Positions 10,174 to 21,944 of a stretch of 64,000 bases of DNA are shown here, one piece after another. How positions within the stretch are numbered: the stretch's first letter is position 1; each line of letters starts with the position of its first letter. Below the pieces are notes generated by a model that was not told the DNA's origin, searched no databases, and saw nothing but the letters and a program-made list of their open reading frames with translations. This DNA comes from Buxus sempervirens (taxonomy: Eukaryota; Streptophyta; Magnoliopsida; Buxales; Buxaceae): the NCBI GenBank assembly GCA_947561395.2, contig OX387187.1:32097829-32161828 (forward strand). The letters are read 5' to 3'. The position numbers and the translations under genes are program-made.

Positions 10174-13164
10174 TGTAAAACCCCAAATTTTCACATAATA
10201 AATAAATAAATAATAAATAAAAGAAATATGAGTTTAAGTCCTAGATTGAAATAAAAAGTGAAGATTAGAGGGTAAGTAATTTAAATAAGTAGTAAGTTGT
10301 AAATAAAGAAGGAATCTTGAAGAAATTAGCCAAAAAGGGTTAAAGGGTATTTTGGTAATTTTCAGAAAAGGGTAATTAATAAATAAAACATTAAATAATA
10401 ACTTGGATTAGAAAATAGAAGAAAATAATTTATTTAGACAAGTTAGAAATTAAAAGGAATTAATAAAAGCCCAAATGTGGAAAAAGGGTAATTAGGAGAT
10501 TTCAAGTCTTAATTTGGAGAAAATAAGGTTTTATGTGATATTAAGGTTTAATTAATTATTATGCACGAAAATATGTTATAAGTAGGAGTTTAGATGATAA
10601 GAGATTTAATTAATAATGTTTTAGTAGAAAAATAGAAGGTGGAGAAAAAGTAGGAATTAATTTGAATGTGTTAGACTTTAATTAGACCTTGGTTAGGTTA
10701 GCCCAAATTAAAGGAACCTATTAGGGTTGGTTTAAGACTTCTAAAGCCAAGTATAAATAGGAGATTAAAGTGAGACAAGAGAGGATTTTCGTGGGTTTTA
10801 TATTGAGAGAAAAGAGGGAGAGAAAGGAAGAAGGCTACTAATGGAGTTGTCTGACCAGCCATCATCAAATCTTGATCGGGGAAAATCCGTATGGTGGATT
10901 ACCTTAAAATTTTGGGGTTTTGTTCATGACTGATGGAACTATAATGTGAACGGTGGAGATTTGGATTAGAGAACTCTAGCTTGGTGCGTTTGGGATCAAA
11001 AGTCAAGTCTAGAATTAGAAGCTTCAATGGAAGAAGGATTTTAGCGTATAAGGCAAGTAGTAACCATTGGAAAGCTGGAGGAATTGCATGATTTCGTTTT
11101 CTATGATTTCGTATGGTTTGAACAGATTAATCGGAATTGGATTTACATAGAATCAAAGGATTTATATTTTAGAGTTTGGTATGCTTGAATGATTTGTTAA
11201 AGTAATGAAGAAAACTTGGTTTGATCATGCAAATAATCGTAGGATGATGTTTAATTAATAAGAATTAACCTAGAAGGCTTTAGATATGTTTTAGAACGTT
11301 ATTAGATTAATTTGAATCAAGGAAAAATATAGCAAAAGCCTAAAAATCCGAACTTTGCAAATCTGGGAATTTTCTGTTAAAAATTGCACGAGTGCCTAGG
11401 ATCGCCTAGGACCGCTATGCAGAATTTGTAGATTTTGGGGATTTTGTAATACGAATAAATATCCAATAATTTTTATGATAATTTAAGCATACTAGCATCT
11501 TTAATAAGACCTAATTAAAGTATAAAAATGTATAAAATTATATTTTGTAAATAAACAAGTAATTGGAGGTTTTAAGGATATGTTAGAATATGAAAGGGGC
11601 TAAATGGAAGGTAAAACAATGGGAATAATAATAGCTTGTATTTATGGATTAAAATTACCTTCTAAACTATATTTTAGGTCTGTAGGATATGCTAGAGAAT
11701 TAAAATACAGAAAAACTTAACAAGAAACTATCCTAAGCATTAAGAGGGGAACTTGGTTTATAATAAAAGGGGTTAATAAGGAAAACTCTAATCAAGATTT
11801 GATTTACTATTATTTGAGCTTTGAATATGAATATTGACTACTGGAATTGCATCAACTTTGAGTTTCATCGAACTTAGGATTCATGGGTTTTATTTTGAAT
11901 ATAATTAAAGAATTGCATATGTTATCATGCAAATGTTGTATTTGGGTTTTCAAGGATTGAATCATGGTTTTCTCTTGGAATTGAATACTTTGGTATGGAT
12001 TGGTATGTGATATGATGTTATTCACTTTACTTTTACGGTTGGGTGATACGGCTCCTGTGGTTGAGTTGATACTAGCTTTTACGGCAGAGATGGGTAATCC
12101 TCTGTGTAGAGATGTGTAATCCTTTATGGGTAAAAGTGTGTATGCCTCCTACAGTAGCGTATCCTCTCGTATGTGGTTTTATCGTGGTTTGTGTTAGTGG
12201 GCTTAGCTGTATATGGATCCATAGTTTTGGCTGGTTAGCTAAGTGGTATTTAGTTTGGGTTGAGTTACTCCTATATGCGAGTGCGCTTCCCTTGCAAGTT
12301 AGTTTGCTCTGGGAAGGTCCTATGTCTGGAGGGACACCCCGGTGCACCGCTGGTGATTCTCTATATATGTGGATAAGCGACCATCTCCATGTAGTGATTC
12401 TGGTGCTGCATGTTGGTGGTACATGCCAACTTTGTTGAGTTTGTGCGCAATAAGTCGGTGACTACGGCTCTTGTCTATAGCTGCGCTGCATGGGGTTTGA
12501 GTATCATTAAGTAGCACTACCCCTAAGCCGCATGGTGGTATAGCAGCTAGTTGAGTGTCATCTCAAAATACTTATCATCTTTGTGAGTCCTGCAATGGCA
12601 CGTGTTTTATTGCTTTTGTCGGTTTTACCCTGTTAACCTCTAATTACTAGTATTTGTACATGATCATCTATTTTATCGCTTTATTTGGAATTGTCTTGGA
12701 TAACTTGGATTTCTCGTTTTATCGTTAATTAACCGAATACCTCATGACTATTTGCTTACATTGGACTGTTTCTAATTGCATGCACCCGCTACTTGCTGAG
12801 ATGTAAATCTCACTCCGTTTTCCCCTATTTTTTTCTGGTTGCTGCTTGGAGAGAGAGAGATCGTGAAGATGGGGTTTATTTGATGGGTAGAATTGTAATC
12901 GATATAAATGTTCATATGTTGATTAGATAAATGTGATTGTAAAATGAATTGAATATATTGATTAAAGAATTGTTTTTATTGGCCACCAGAACTCTGATGT
13001 AATTAATTAGTTTTAAAATTTATTGTAAATCTTAGTTTGTATCTGACCCCAACTTCGTGGTAACACTTCGGGTTTGGTTGTTGAACCGAACTTGGGTTGT
13101 TACAGTAGCGAACCGGGTTCGGGTTGGGTGCCGGTTTGCACTGACCCGGGTTTGGGGCGTTACA
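10174..13164 (+). mobile_element. Solo LTR, 3.0 kb, TSD CACTC, inside the LRR pseudogene
   Basis: Starts TGTAAAACCCC and ends GGGGCGTTACA, flanked by CACTC at 10169-10173 and 13165-13169. LRR coding sequence stops at one side and resumes at the other, which confirms the insertion point independently. It shares with the 1142-5585 LTR the start, the end and an internal TGAGAT...ATCTCA block (about 12797-12815). No gag or pol. Short ORFs within (for example 12072-12517) are not genes. A TATAAATAGG box near 10752, followed by GA-rich sequence, fits an LTR promoter. Confidence 0.88.
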
Positions 13165-13332
13165 CACTCCGGCAAAGCCACTATACCATGGAATTTGCAT
13201 ATCACTAGAGTTTTTAAGGTAGACAGGTACTGAAGTTCGCTCGGCAAAGTCGTCAGTTTAGACCAACCATAGATTCTAAAGGTATGTAGGGAAGCAAGGT
13301 GTTGGATAAAATCTATGGCAGGAAAAGAATCC

Positions 13333-13384
13333 AACTCCATAGAGAAGGGGTCTATTTCAACTCCTTAGAGAAGGGGTCTATTTC
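13333..13384. repeat. 26-base tandem duplication in the LRR pseudogene
   Basis: Two copies of a 26-base unit (13333-13358 and 13359-13384) differing at one base. The unit starts AACTCC and contains AGAGAAGGGGTCTATTTC. It introduces a stop and a frame shift into the minus-strand LRR frame. Confidence 0.88.
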
Positions 13385-14499
13385 TAACTCCTCAAGAGTA
13401 GTAATGCCTTGCAACTCGTAGGGCAAAGAAATCAAATTCTTGAAACCACCAATTGATAATATGCAAAGAGATTGCCAGTCCCCCAGATCAGGCAAAGACA
13501 TTAGAGCAGGGCAATTCCATATGACCAATTCCTCCAGAGATATAGGGAGTCCTTGTTTGTGAACACCCTAGTTTTCATTTGGTAAAATAGCTTCAAGTTT
13601 GGAGCACTTTATAATCTTTAGTTTCCGAAGATTCATGTTTTGCATCAATTCCTTTGGCAAGGAGGTAAGACGTGGAGATTTGCTTATCTCGAGGAAGGTG
13701 ACAGAGTTCAAATCACTCATTGAACTTAATACTCTATCATTGCTTCCTTGGAAAGTAAAATCCTGGAGAGAAGGAAATTGAGTTTGAATGGTCTTCAGTT
13801 CAGGGCAGCCACATATAAACAATTCTTTGAGGCAACGGAAAGCTGGGAACACTTCTATCCATTCTACCAAATTAGGCAGCTTGGATAGTTCAAGTTTTTC
13901 TAGTGAAGGGAACAATTCATGTTCCGTTTCCATATCACTAGAACACCTCCCATCATAAAACTTGCTGCCAAAATAATCCACTGCAACCATTCCTTTTAGG
14001 ATAAGAATCTTAAGATGGGCTAGCTTACCAAGCATTGGAAGTTCCTGGCATCGCATGCAATTGTCCAAAGTAACCACTGCCAAATTATCAAGTAATGACA
14101 CATCCATCATCCATTTTGGAAAGTTGACGCACTTATATCGATTAATCTTTAAAATTTTCAAATATTGATGGGGTTCAAGGCCCTCCATGACATCTTCATC
14201 GGTCCTCGTATCATCACCTTCAATTCTTTTCCACGAAAGCATCGAATTGATAATTTTTGGCTTCCCGTTTAGATTTGCCTGTTTTGTTTCATTTCCACTT
14301 TTGACATTCCAAAGGTTAAATATACTCTATTCATCTTTGAGCGGCAAGTGTTCCAACAGTAGGAATGATTTGCACCCTTGCAACGATTTAGAACACTGAA
14401 TATCCTCTTCGTGAAACGCCAAATGGACTTGCTTAGCAACAGTAGGAAGTCCCACATGCAATCTCTTCAACCTGGAACTCCAAGGTAAGAGAAGAAGTA

Positions 14500-14949
14500 A
14501 GAACATAAGGATTGATAGCTCAAAAGAAGAAAAGGAAAAAAGTTTTTCTTCCTCACACAAGATGAACTAGGGTTCCAAAAACTACTTAAAAAGTGATTAG
14601 GAATGAACCCTAGAGGTTTATATAGGTTAGGTAGAAGTCTAGATAGAGTTGGATTTGAATTAGAAATTTTTGGAAAAAATATAATTGTTTTGGTGTATTG
14701 AACGTTCAAGCGCTCCTCTAACACGGCTCTCACGTTCAACGCGTGAAACAGTTTAATAATGTCTGGTTCGAATGTGGGTCTAACGCTAGGCTTCAAAACA
14801 CGCTCGCTCGAACATCAGCACTAACTCTTTCAAAGACTACTCTCGGGTTTCTTTGTCTGTCACTCAGAACTTCACTACTCGACAGCGTGAGATGCAATGC
14901 TCGAATGCTCCCCTTATATATCGAAAGATGCTCGAACAACAGCTCAAAC
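14500..14949. other. Unassigned flank of the composite element
   Basis: Between the LRR remnant and the 3' LTR. Contains many GCTCGAACG/CGTTCAACG-like words and a CCTTATATATCG stretch near 14912. The far flank at 61070-61200 has similar wording (CACGTTCGAACGCC), consistent with both belonging to one interrupted locus. No gene supported; the ORF at 14743-14985 crosses the LTR boundary. Confidence 0.35.
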
Positions 14950-14954
14950 CCTGT

Positions 14955-17468
14955 TGTGAGACATGGAAAAAATCACCAGAAATGATTCCCCTCCTTCAAT
15001 ACACGAGCTCAACGTAAAATGTGGGAGAGTCGCCACCCTTCAGATTTTTGGGGTGTGAATGGACACCAAAAGATTCAAAATAAGCAAAAAGAGCTAAAAA
15101 GGCAAATACTAGAGTAAAAATAACTCTACTTGAAAATCAAATCCAAATATGGGTAAGGGGATTAGATTATGAACGGGGGAAGGTGTTAGGCACCCCCATT
15201 CACCCACACAAGGTGGTTGCCAAGTGTTGTTCATGCTAAAAAATAAGAAAGTTGGCTAAAATCATAAAAAAACCTTGAAAAAGGATAAAACAAATGTATG
15301 ATATCTTCACATGAAAATCCAAATGAATTCCAGATCCTCTTTTATGTTAATATCACTTCTGGAATATTGCCAATAGATGGAAATCAAAGCAAAAGTTGCA
15401 CAAAACCAAGTTGAGTCAAATCCGGAAAATTCGGTAAAAGCAAGAACCATTTGTCTTGAAATCATTCAAATCTAATTTAAATTGAATCAAACCAAATTCA
15501 TTTGAAAGATTATGATAGATAGAAGGCTCATGTAAATTTTCAATCCATTCCGGTTAAAATCCTAGGAGTTATTCTTCTTTGAAATCTGCTGCAGGAGATA
15601 CTTAAAAGTGACAAGTGGGCAAGTTTGGAAAATCATTTAGAAACATCTGCTCCATATAAATCAATGAAATTTGGTGTGAATGAAGTATGTATGGCCATCT
15701 TTCAGATGAAAGTAGCTTCATACAAAAATTCATTCGGATGTGCCTTGGGTGACTTCCCGAACAGGCCCCGAGGATCATAGATTAACCCAGAAAAGTGCTG
15801 TTGAGCAGTTCTGAGTAAATCTGTTACCTACGACACAAATGGAGTCAAATAAATTATGAAACTAACTGAATTTGAAACTAAACTTCCAAAGGAAAACACA
15901 GAAATAAGAATCACTCGAATCGGACTTAAAACGAACACATGGCGCTCAATCGAAGTGACAGGTTCCGTATTCAGACCTGAACTGACCTATCAACTTCGAC
16001 AGAGAGGTGTCAAAAATCCACTTGATAGAAATTAATGAAATTTTACAGGCATAAACTAGACAGCCTCACCTTTCCCATGGCTCTGGAATCACTTCAAAAT
16101 TCATCCGGACGATGAAGTTACGAGTGCCCAAAGTTGGGGTACAGATGCTGTTTCGTTTTACCACTTTTGAGTAAAATCAATTTAAAACAGTGACCAAGTG
16201 TGTGTGTCCCGTGCAAGATGAATCAAAATCATTTGAAAAAGTGTTGAAGAACCTCTAGGAAAAATAGGGCACAAGTCTGGCTCACCATTCTTTCCGATTG
16301 GAGAGAATATGCCAAAAAGACCCAATATTGAACAAAAGTGCCCAAAAACCGAGAGGTTGGACCTAGAGGCCTTCAATACTCAACAAAACTTGCTTGAAAT
16401 CAATTTGAAAATCAATAAAAAATATCCCAGAATTTTTTGGGGCTATTTATTTTAGATATATCACAATGACGGAAATAGATCCAAAATATGAGCCAAATCC
16501 AACAAAACAAGAGCAATGTGTGCATGTGTAAAAATCCATTCAAGAATAATATAACAACATATAGCATGCATTCATATCAATCAAATGGGGTTCTAAAACA
16601 ACCTAGGGTTCCGTTCCATTATCGTTTCCATTAGTTCTCTCTCCCCGTTTAACGGTTCTTCGAGATAATCTTGGGGTACTTTGAATATGAAACGGTTTTC
16701 ATAGAATCAAAAGGCTTATTCCAATAAGGTTCTAACACTAGGATCAATCCCCAGTCTCGTTTCCCCTAGATCTTGCCTTCACGTTTTACAGCTAGGGGGA
16801 GTCTCGAGGTACTTTGAGTAGAGGAAGGGTTTTCACACACATAGAAGAGGCCTTATTCTACAGAAAGGTAGAAGAAGAGATTTAGGTCTAGAATGTAAAA
16901 ACAGAAAAATAAAGAGAGGTTTGAGGCTTACCTGGGCTTCTGGAAGCAAGACTGCAGCGGTTCCCCTCTTCACTCGGAGCTCTTTGATCTCCCACTTATG
17001 GCAAAAGTTCTTTGCAAAAGTTGTTGGTCATTTGCTTAAGAAGGAGCCTCCTATTTATAAGCAAAGGCTAAGGTTAGGGTTGGTGGGATGGTAGACACAA
17101 ACTAATGTCTAGAGCCCACCAACCTTAACCATAAGGCTATTTCCGAGATTTCCACTCCTTTAATGAAGGATATGATGGTAAAAAGTGAAAACTCTCGGAA
17201 AACCCTAATTTTCAGCAAAAATCATGTATCCGACATGTCAGGTCGGATACACAAGCATCTATGTGTATCCGACATATGATGTCGGATACATTAAGGTCTG
17301 CTTGTATCCGACAACTTATGTCGGATATAAAGGGATACGTTTGTATCCGACCTGAGTTGTCGGATACAAGAAGAAATGCATATTTCTCAAATTTTTGCTG
17401 GTTTCAAAGGAGATAATGATTTTTGCCTATTATTCATCATTTTTACTGTGCAATTTGGGGTGTTTACA
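14955..17468 (-). repeat. 3' LTR of the minus-strand Tat element (2514 bases)
   Basis: Starts TGTGAGACATGG and ends GGGGTGTTTACA on the plus strand; in element sense it starts TGTAAACACCCC and ends CCATGTCTCACA. It matches the interrupted LTR 52707-61069 along its whole length once that LTR's insertions are removed (about 2522 bases). The divergence is a few percent by eye, so the insertion is much older than the gag-only element inside it. In element sense U3 contains the palindrome array (17226-17367). A hairpin-rich stretch with a TATA-like CTATTTATA (read on plus near 17050-17058) follows. Confidence 0.9.
17226..17367 (-). promoter_or_regulatory. Phased palindrome array 1 (LTR U3, 4 units)
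   Basis: Four units start at 17226, 17265, 17304 and 17343: exactly 39 bases apart. Each is GTATCCGAC, 7 bases, GTCGGATAC. Three are perfect in both arms; the third has one mismatch. Spacers are ATGTCAG, ATATGAT, AACTTAT and CTGAGTT. The array lies upstream of the TATA-like box in element sense. It is shared with the other LTR (60826-60967). Confidence 0.92.
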
Positions 17469-17488
17469 ACTGTCCCTCTTTGCGGGAG
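17469..17488 (-). promoter_or_regulatory. Polypurine tract of the minus-strand element
   Basis: Adjoins the 3' LTR. Read on the minus strand it is a purine-rich CAAAGAGGGACAGT ending at the LTR start, matching the AAAGAGGGGCAGT of the gag-only element (42081-42093). It primes plus-strand DNA synthesis. Confidence 0.8.
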
Positions 17489-17990
17489 TTGAGAAGCAAT
17501 GAGCTGCAAAGATTAGACAAGCCCAAATTGCACTCCCTTAACCATGATTTGCTTGGTTCAATTTAATTTTGTAAAATAATTTTTGGATGAAGATTTGCCA
17601 AATGCCCTAACTTTAAGGGGCATCTCTCCAAGAGGTCTTAAATTCCACTGAGCTCTCGTGGCTATGAAGTGGATTTTAAGCCCAAAAATAAGATTTTTTG
17701 AAAATTGATTTTTTTATCAAACCAAGTTAAAACTTGAGTGAATATCTTCCTTTTGACCAGAACATTTCCTCAAGTTGTCCCAAATTCCACTGAGCTCTCG
17801 TGGCTATGAAGTGGATTTCCAGACAAAATAGGGTTTTTTTGTGTGAAAATAGCAGACTTTGGAGCATATTTTTTTTGCTTTTTCATTTTTTTCTTTTTTC
17901 TTTTTCTTTTTTTTTCTTTTCTCCTTTTTTTCTTTTTCTCTTTTTTCCTTTTTTCTTTTCTTTTTCTCCTTTTTTTTTTGTTTTTCCTTT
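17489..17990. other. 3' untranslated region of the minus-strand element, with T-rich tract
   Basis: Non-coding. The phrase GAGCTCTCGTGGCTATGAAG occurs twice (about 17650 and 17791). Its inverse, CATAGCCACGAGAGCTCA, recurs at 41870-41887 in the gag-only element, so this is a conserved 3' end block. A 120-base pyrimidine tract (17870-17990) explains the Phe- and Lys-rich ORFs there. Confidence 0.6.
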
Positions 17991-17991
17991 T

Positions 17992-18069
17992 ATATCCGAC
18001 TTTACTCGTCGGATAAGAAGAGTCTCTCTTGTATTCAACATCGTATGTCGGATACACTATGTTATATAA
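17992..18069 (+). promoter_or_regulatory. Two-unit palindrome array and TATA box of antisense accessory gene 1
   Basis: Two diverged units start at 17992 and 18031, again 39 bases apart: ATATCCGAC-N7-GTCGGATAA and GTATTCAAC-N7-GTCGGATAC. Eight bases downstream is a TATA box (TATATAA, 18063-18069) followed by a pyrimidine-rich leader. The geometry matches the array and TATA box of accessory gene 2. It marks a plus-strand promoter inside the minus-strand element. Confidence 0.75.
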
Positions 18070-18379
18070 GTCGCGCGCGACCGCTACTTTTCATCTTTCT
18101 TTCTTTCTTCTCCGATCGCAAACCTCGGACACATCTCTCTTGTCCTTCGTCCCCGATGAATCTCCTTCCTTCTCCGGTTCCTTCTGACAACTCCTTGAGC
18201 TCCGGCGACTAGCATTGACTTCGGCGACACACCCTCACTGCTGCGACCAAGCCCTGGTTCGGCATTTTGGGTTTTTGCTTAAACCCTTGCTTCCACTCGA
18301 TTCTGCTCGACAACTTCGCCCAAATTCCGGCGACTCCTTGCTTCGTCCATCTCCCTGTTGTTCTTGCCAATCAAACCAG

Positions 18380-19592
18380 GTCAGTGCACATTTTTCTTTG
18401 AATGTCTATTTGAGGTTTCATACGGATTCATGCAAAACTTGTTGTTCCTTGGTGATGTATTTCAATTAATTGCCTTGGATCAATTATGGGTGATGATTTT
18501 TGACCAACTAGAATGCTCGACATTGAATTTCTTGGTGCTTAAGTATCATGCTATTCTTTTTCTGCAATATGCTGGGACTCCACCATGAGTTCCACGATTA
18601 ACCACACAGCTTGCACGACCACCCCATTCTACTGGACTGTAGTAGGTGAAACAATTTTGATAAATTTTGAAGCATGCATACAGTTCTTGAGTCTTCATAT
18701 CGGCAGTGACTACGAACCCTTGATTTTCTACCGGAGGTGGCTTATTGAATGGCATGATTTCTTCAGATTTTGCATTCCCAATACTGCAGATGATGTCATG
18801 TTGTTTTTCTTTTTCCTTGTTCTGTAATTTGATTTGCCTTGCTAATTCTTGGCTTGCGATTCCTTGGACCTGATAGCAATGGTTTGTTTGGTTGGTGATA
18901 TCCTTGAATTGACAGCGTCCAGGAACTTTGGATTGCCTATCGGTGATATAGACTTGCTGATTGCATGCTTTTTTGGATTGTATGTTTCTCATGCTTTGGG
19001 TATCTGAATTGCTGATGTCTTTCTAGGATTTTTCTCTGCCATTTGCTTCAGTTTTCCATTCTGTCTTACTAATCCTTGACCTACAATTCCTTTGAGGCCC
19101 ATTGCCTTGATAGTATCCAAGAACCTTGGATTGCCTGCCGGCGACATTTTCCATTGCTTTTGAATCACCGGTGGTGAAAACCTTCCACATACCATGCTAT
19201 GATCTTGATCTGATTTTAGCATGCCTTTGACCAAAATAGTGCTTCAATTGCCAGGACTTTTCCTTGATTGGCCCTTGGGTTCCACAGCTTTGGTCTTTGA
19301 TCAGTTAAGACCTTTTGCATGTAGCAGTCCTGAAATAATTTAGCAAATATTAATCCTTGTAGATATCCTTAAAAAGCTTTAGAATCAGGATTTCACCAAA
19401 TAGAAATACTCATCATTTTAGAAAACTTTGAACTGAAGCAGATAAAATACCCTTGAGACACAATTCACGATAATTTTGAAAAAAAATCATGTAAGATTCC
19501 TGATGAATGTGAACTGAAACCTAGAATAAAAGCAAAGTAAAATTTCTGATAAATTTGAACTGAAATTCATAAAACACTTCCTTGTGACTTGT
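18380..19592 (+). other. First intron of accessory gene 1
   Basis: Bounded by a CCAG/GTCAGTG donor (18379/18380) and a TTGTAG/ATGG acceptor (19593-19594). Two minus-strand ORFs lie within it (18546-18992, 148 codons; 18989-19234, 81 codons). They have protein-like composition and weak similarity to each other (KLKQMAEK-like and QIKLQNKEK-like ends), but I recognise no domain. They may be a captured gene fragment or chance. Confidence 0.4.
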
Positions 19593-19793
19593 AGATGGCT
19601 AGGAGTTGTTCCCGTGTTCGGGAGGAGGCTGACCCTGCTGATCAGCCCTCCACTTCGCGGGCTCGGACAGAGGCGAGTTCTAGCGCCACCCTGTCGGAGC
19701 CCTCAGATGTTTCCAGAGAGAGCTCTGCTGAGGGCTCTGCTGAGGTAGGCTTCCCAATTCTCTCTTTCTTTTCTTGCTTTCCTTGAAACCGAC

Positions 19794-21944
19794 TGTGCGC
19801 ACGTCCCGGCGAGGCGCCGCATGGAATGCGTTGGGGTTTCGAGGTATCGGAGTCGCCACTGCCTGAGATGTGCAGGCAGACACTTGGGTGCCTATACAGG
19901 TCTAAGATTTGCTGGTCTGCGTCTTTTTTAGAGATTCGGGCAAGTTCTAGGTTACGGTCCGGGGAAGTCCGAAAACACCCCGGTCCGCTCCGTCAAATGA
20001 CGGGTCCCTTGGGTTTCCCTGGTTCTGAGTCAACTTAGTCTCACCCTGATCCTAGCCCAGCATGTATCAGATTAAGTCTGGTAGGGACCTTTGCAGGTGT
20101 AAGTCCCTTTTATTCATTTTTATCTTTTTATCCATTAAAGTGAAGTGGGTCGGAGGTGGGCCCCGTTGGAAGGCCCACAGTGGATCAAATTGGACTGTCA
20201 AATCCAAGGTCTATTTTGGGTTTTTGGGGTTGCTTGAAATTATGTGGGCCCCTGTGTGGGCCTACAGTGGTGCAATACTTAAAAAAAAACCTTGTTGATC
20301 TCCTACCAATCAAACCAAAAAAAATGAGGTGAAATGACAACATATTAAGAAAGGATTAAGGGGACTTAATAGGGGTACATTAGAATTTGAAGATGAGGAA
20401 GGGAACATGCTCCCTTTTTGAAAATAAAGAGAATGCCTTTGAATCACACTTTACCCCATACCATCGAATCATCTTTCTGTCATGGTGACTTCTTTGTATG
20501 TGGGAAAAGGGGAGAAAAATCCAACACATTTGCTAGAACAAAAGTTAGTGATTCCTGAAGAATTTCATTGATAAAAGTAGTTCATCTTTTTATATTTGCA
20601 ATGAAAACTTACCAGAAGCTTACCTAGGATTGCTTGAAGGTGTTGAATCCCTTTGAAGCTCTTCCGGCAGCGTAACAGCTCTATTTCAAGTTTGGGGGAA
20701 AGAACTTTAGACTTCTTTTGGGTTTGGAATGAAGGGGGGATGATGGAGAGGTTTTTTGGTATATTTGGACAGAACTTGGGGGCTTTGGCAAGGTTATAAA
20801 GAGGCTTTGGACAGCATAACGGCTCTACTTCAAGCTCAAAAGGTGATTTCTAAACCTATCTTTGGTTTGCAAGAAAATAAAAGAGATTTGGGTTTGACAG
20901 GGGTTGGCTGTAGCAGGGGTTTAGACAGGGAAGAGAGAGGGTAGAGAGGGGGCTAGCTTGCTTGAGGGGAGATCAAGGAGGAAGACAGAAAGGGGAGAAG
21001 AGAGGGGTCCTTTTTTTTCTCCTCCAAAGAATGGGGGTAGCCCTCCTTTTATAATGAAAAAAATGAACCAAAAGTAAATTATAATCACACTTGTTGACCA
21101 AATTTTAATTTTATATTTAAATGTAACTAAAACTTAAATAACTTTTAATCTTATCTTGGACACCTCATGGGGGACACGTATCCCCCATGTGCAAAATGCT
21201 TAATATTTTATTATTTCCTAATATCTTTTATTTTCTAATTATCTAAATTACAAGATATTTTTAGATTTTCTTATTATTTTATTTAGATCTTTTTGGTTTT
21301 TGAGCACATGCATGCTTTGATTTTTTATTTTCTTTTTTCTTTATTTTAAACCTCTTAATTAGGTGTTGTATGAAAATATTATTATTTTAATTGAAGATTC
21401 TTTTCTTTTTGCTGTTTTTGCCACATGTGCAGATTTTCTGAAACTTTGACTGCCCATATTTCTTTCATCTGGTATCCGATTTCACTCAGTGACGTTGGAA
21501 TCAGCTCGAGATTCCCTATCCACTGAACTGGATTTTAGCAGCAAATTCGGGTTTTTTAGCAGAAGTGCAAATTCGTGTCCCGGAGCCAGTTTTGCTCATA
21601 TCTCCTTATCCGGGACTCCGATTCCAGCAAACTCAGTTGCGTTGGAGTCGTGTCGATGCGCCCTTTTTGCTGATATCCAATTGAGCAGCTAATTCGGAGT
21701 TCTGCAGAAAGCCGATTTCTGCTATTTCCAAATTTGACCAGCCCATAACTTCTTTATCCGGACTCCGATTTTAGCAAACTCAGTTGCGTTAGAATCGTAT
21801 CGAAGTCCTCTTTCCGATGGTATGAAGTTTGGTGGTTAATTTACACCCAATCAAAAAGTCAACTTTTTGAGCCCTTCAGGTTTGACTTTTTCAATTAGGG
21901 TTTTATTCTTTCATTTTTGGGGGTGCAAAAATGAGGTGCTGACA
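19794..21944 (-). mobile_element. Solo LTR in intron 2 of accessory gene 1, TSD CCGAC
   Basis: Bounded by TGTGCGCACGTCCC and GAGGTGCTGACA, with CCGAC at 19789-19793 and 21945-21949. Read on the minus strand it starts TGTCAGCACCTCATTT, a typical gypsy LTR start. It has no gag or pol. It lies wholly between the donor at 19745 and the acceptor before 21975. Inside, a block around ACTCCGATTYYAGCAAACTC is repeated (about 21615 and 21765). It lacks the palindrome array. Confidence 0.87.

Larger units (their letters stand above)
9971..14500 (-). pseudogene. Broken CC-NBS-LRR (RGA-type) resistance gene, LRR part only
   Basis: Read on the minus strand, the longest open piece (14242-13568) encodes irregular leucine-rich repeats of the RGA type: LEPHQYLKILKINRY, VTLDNCMRCQELPMLGKL and FPSLEKLELSKLPNLVEW. 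More repeats follow through 13300, then past a solo LTR to a final piece ending with SIIDCPHLKERC near 9990 and a stop at 9971-9973. Such proteins are cytosolic immune receptors; the LRR part recognises pathogen signals. The gene is dead. The NB-ARC and coiled-coil parts are absent and the upstream repeats appear deleted between about 14330 and 14290 (a short pre-LRR piece lies at 14330-14480). A 26-base duplication at 13333-13384 and a 23-base one at 10106-10151 shift the frame, and a 3-kb solo LTR splits it. Confidence 0.8.

Noticed and set aside
17770-18212. Phe-rich and Lys-rich ORFs
   Set aside because: They are translations of a long pyrimidine tract ahead of the accessory promoter.
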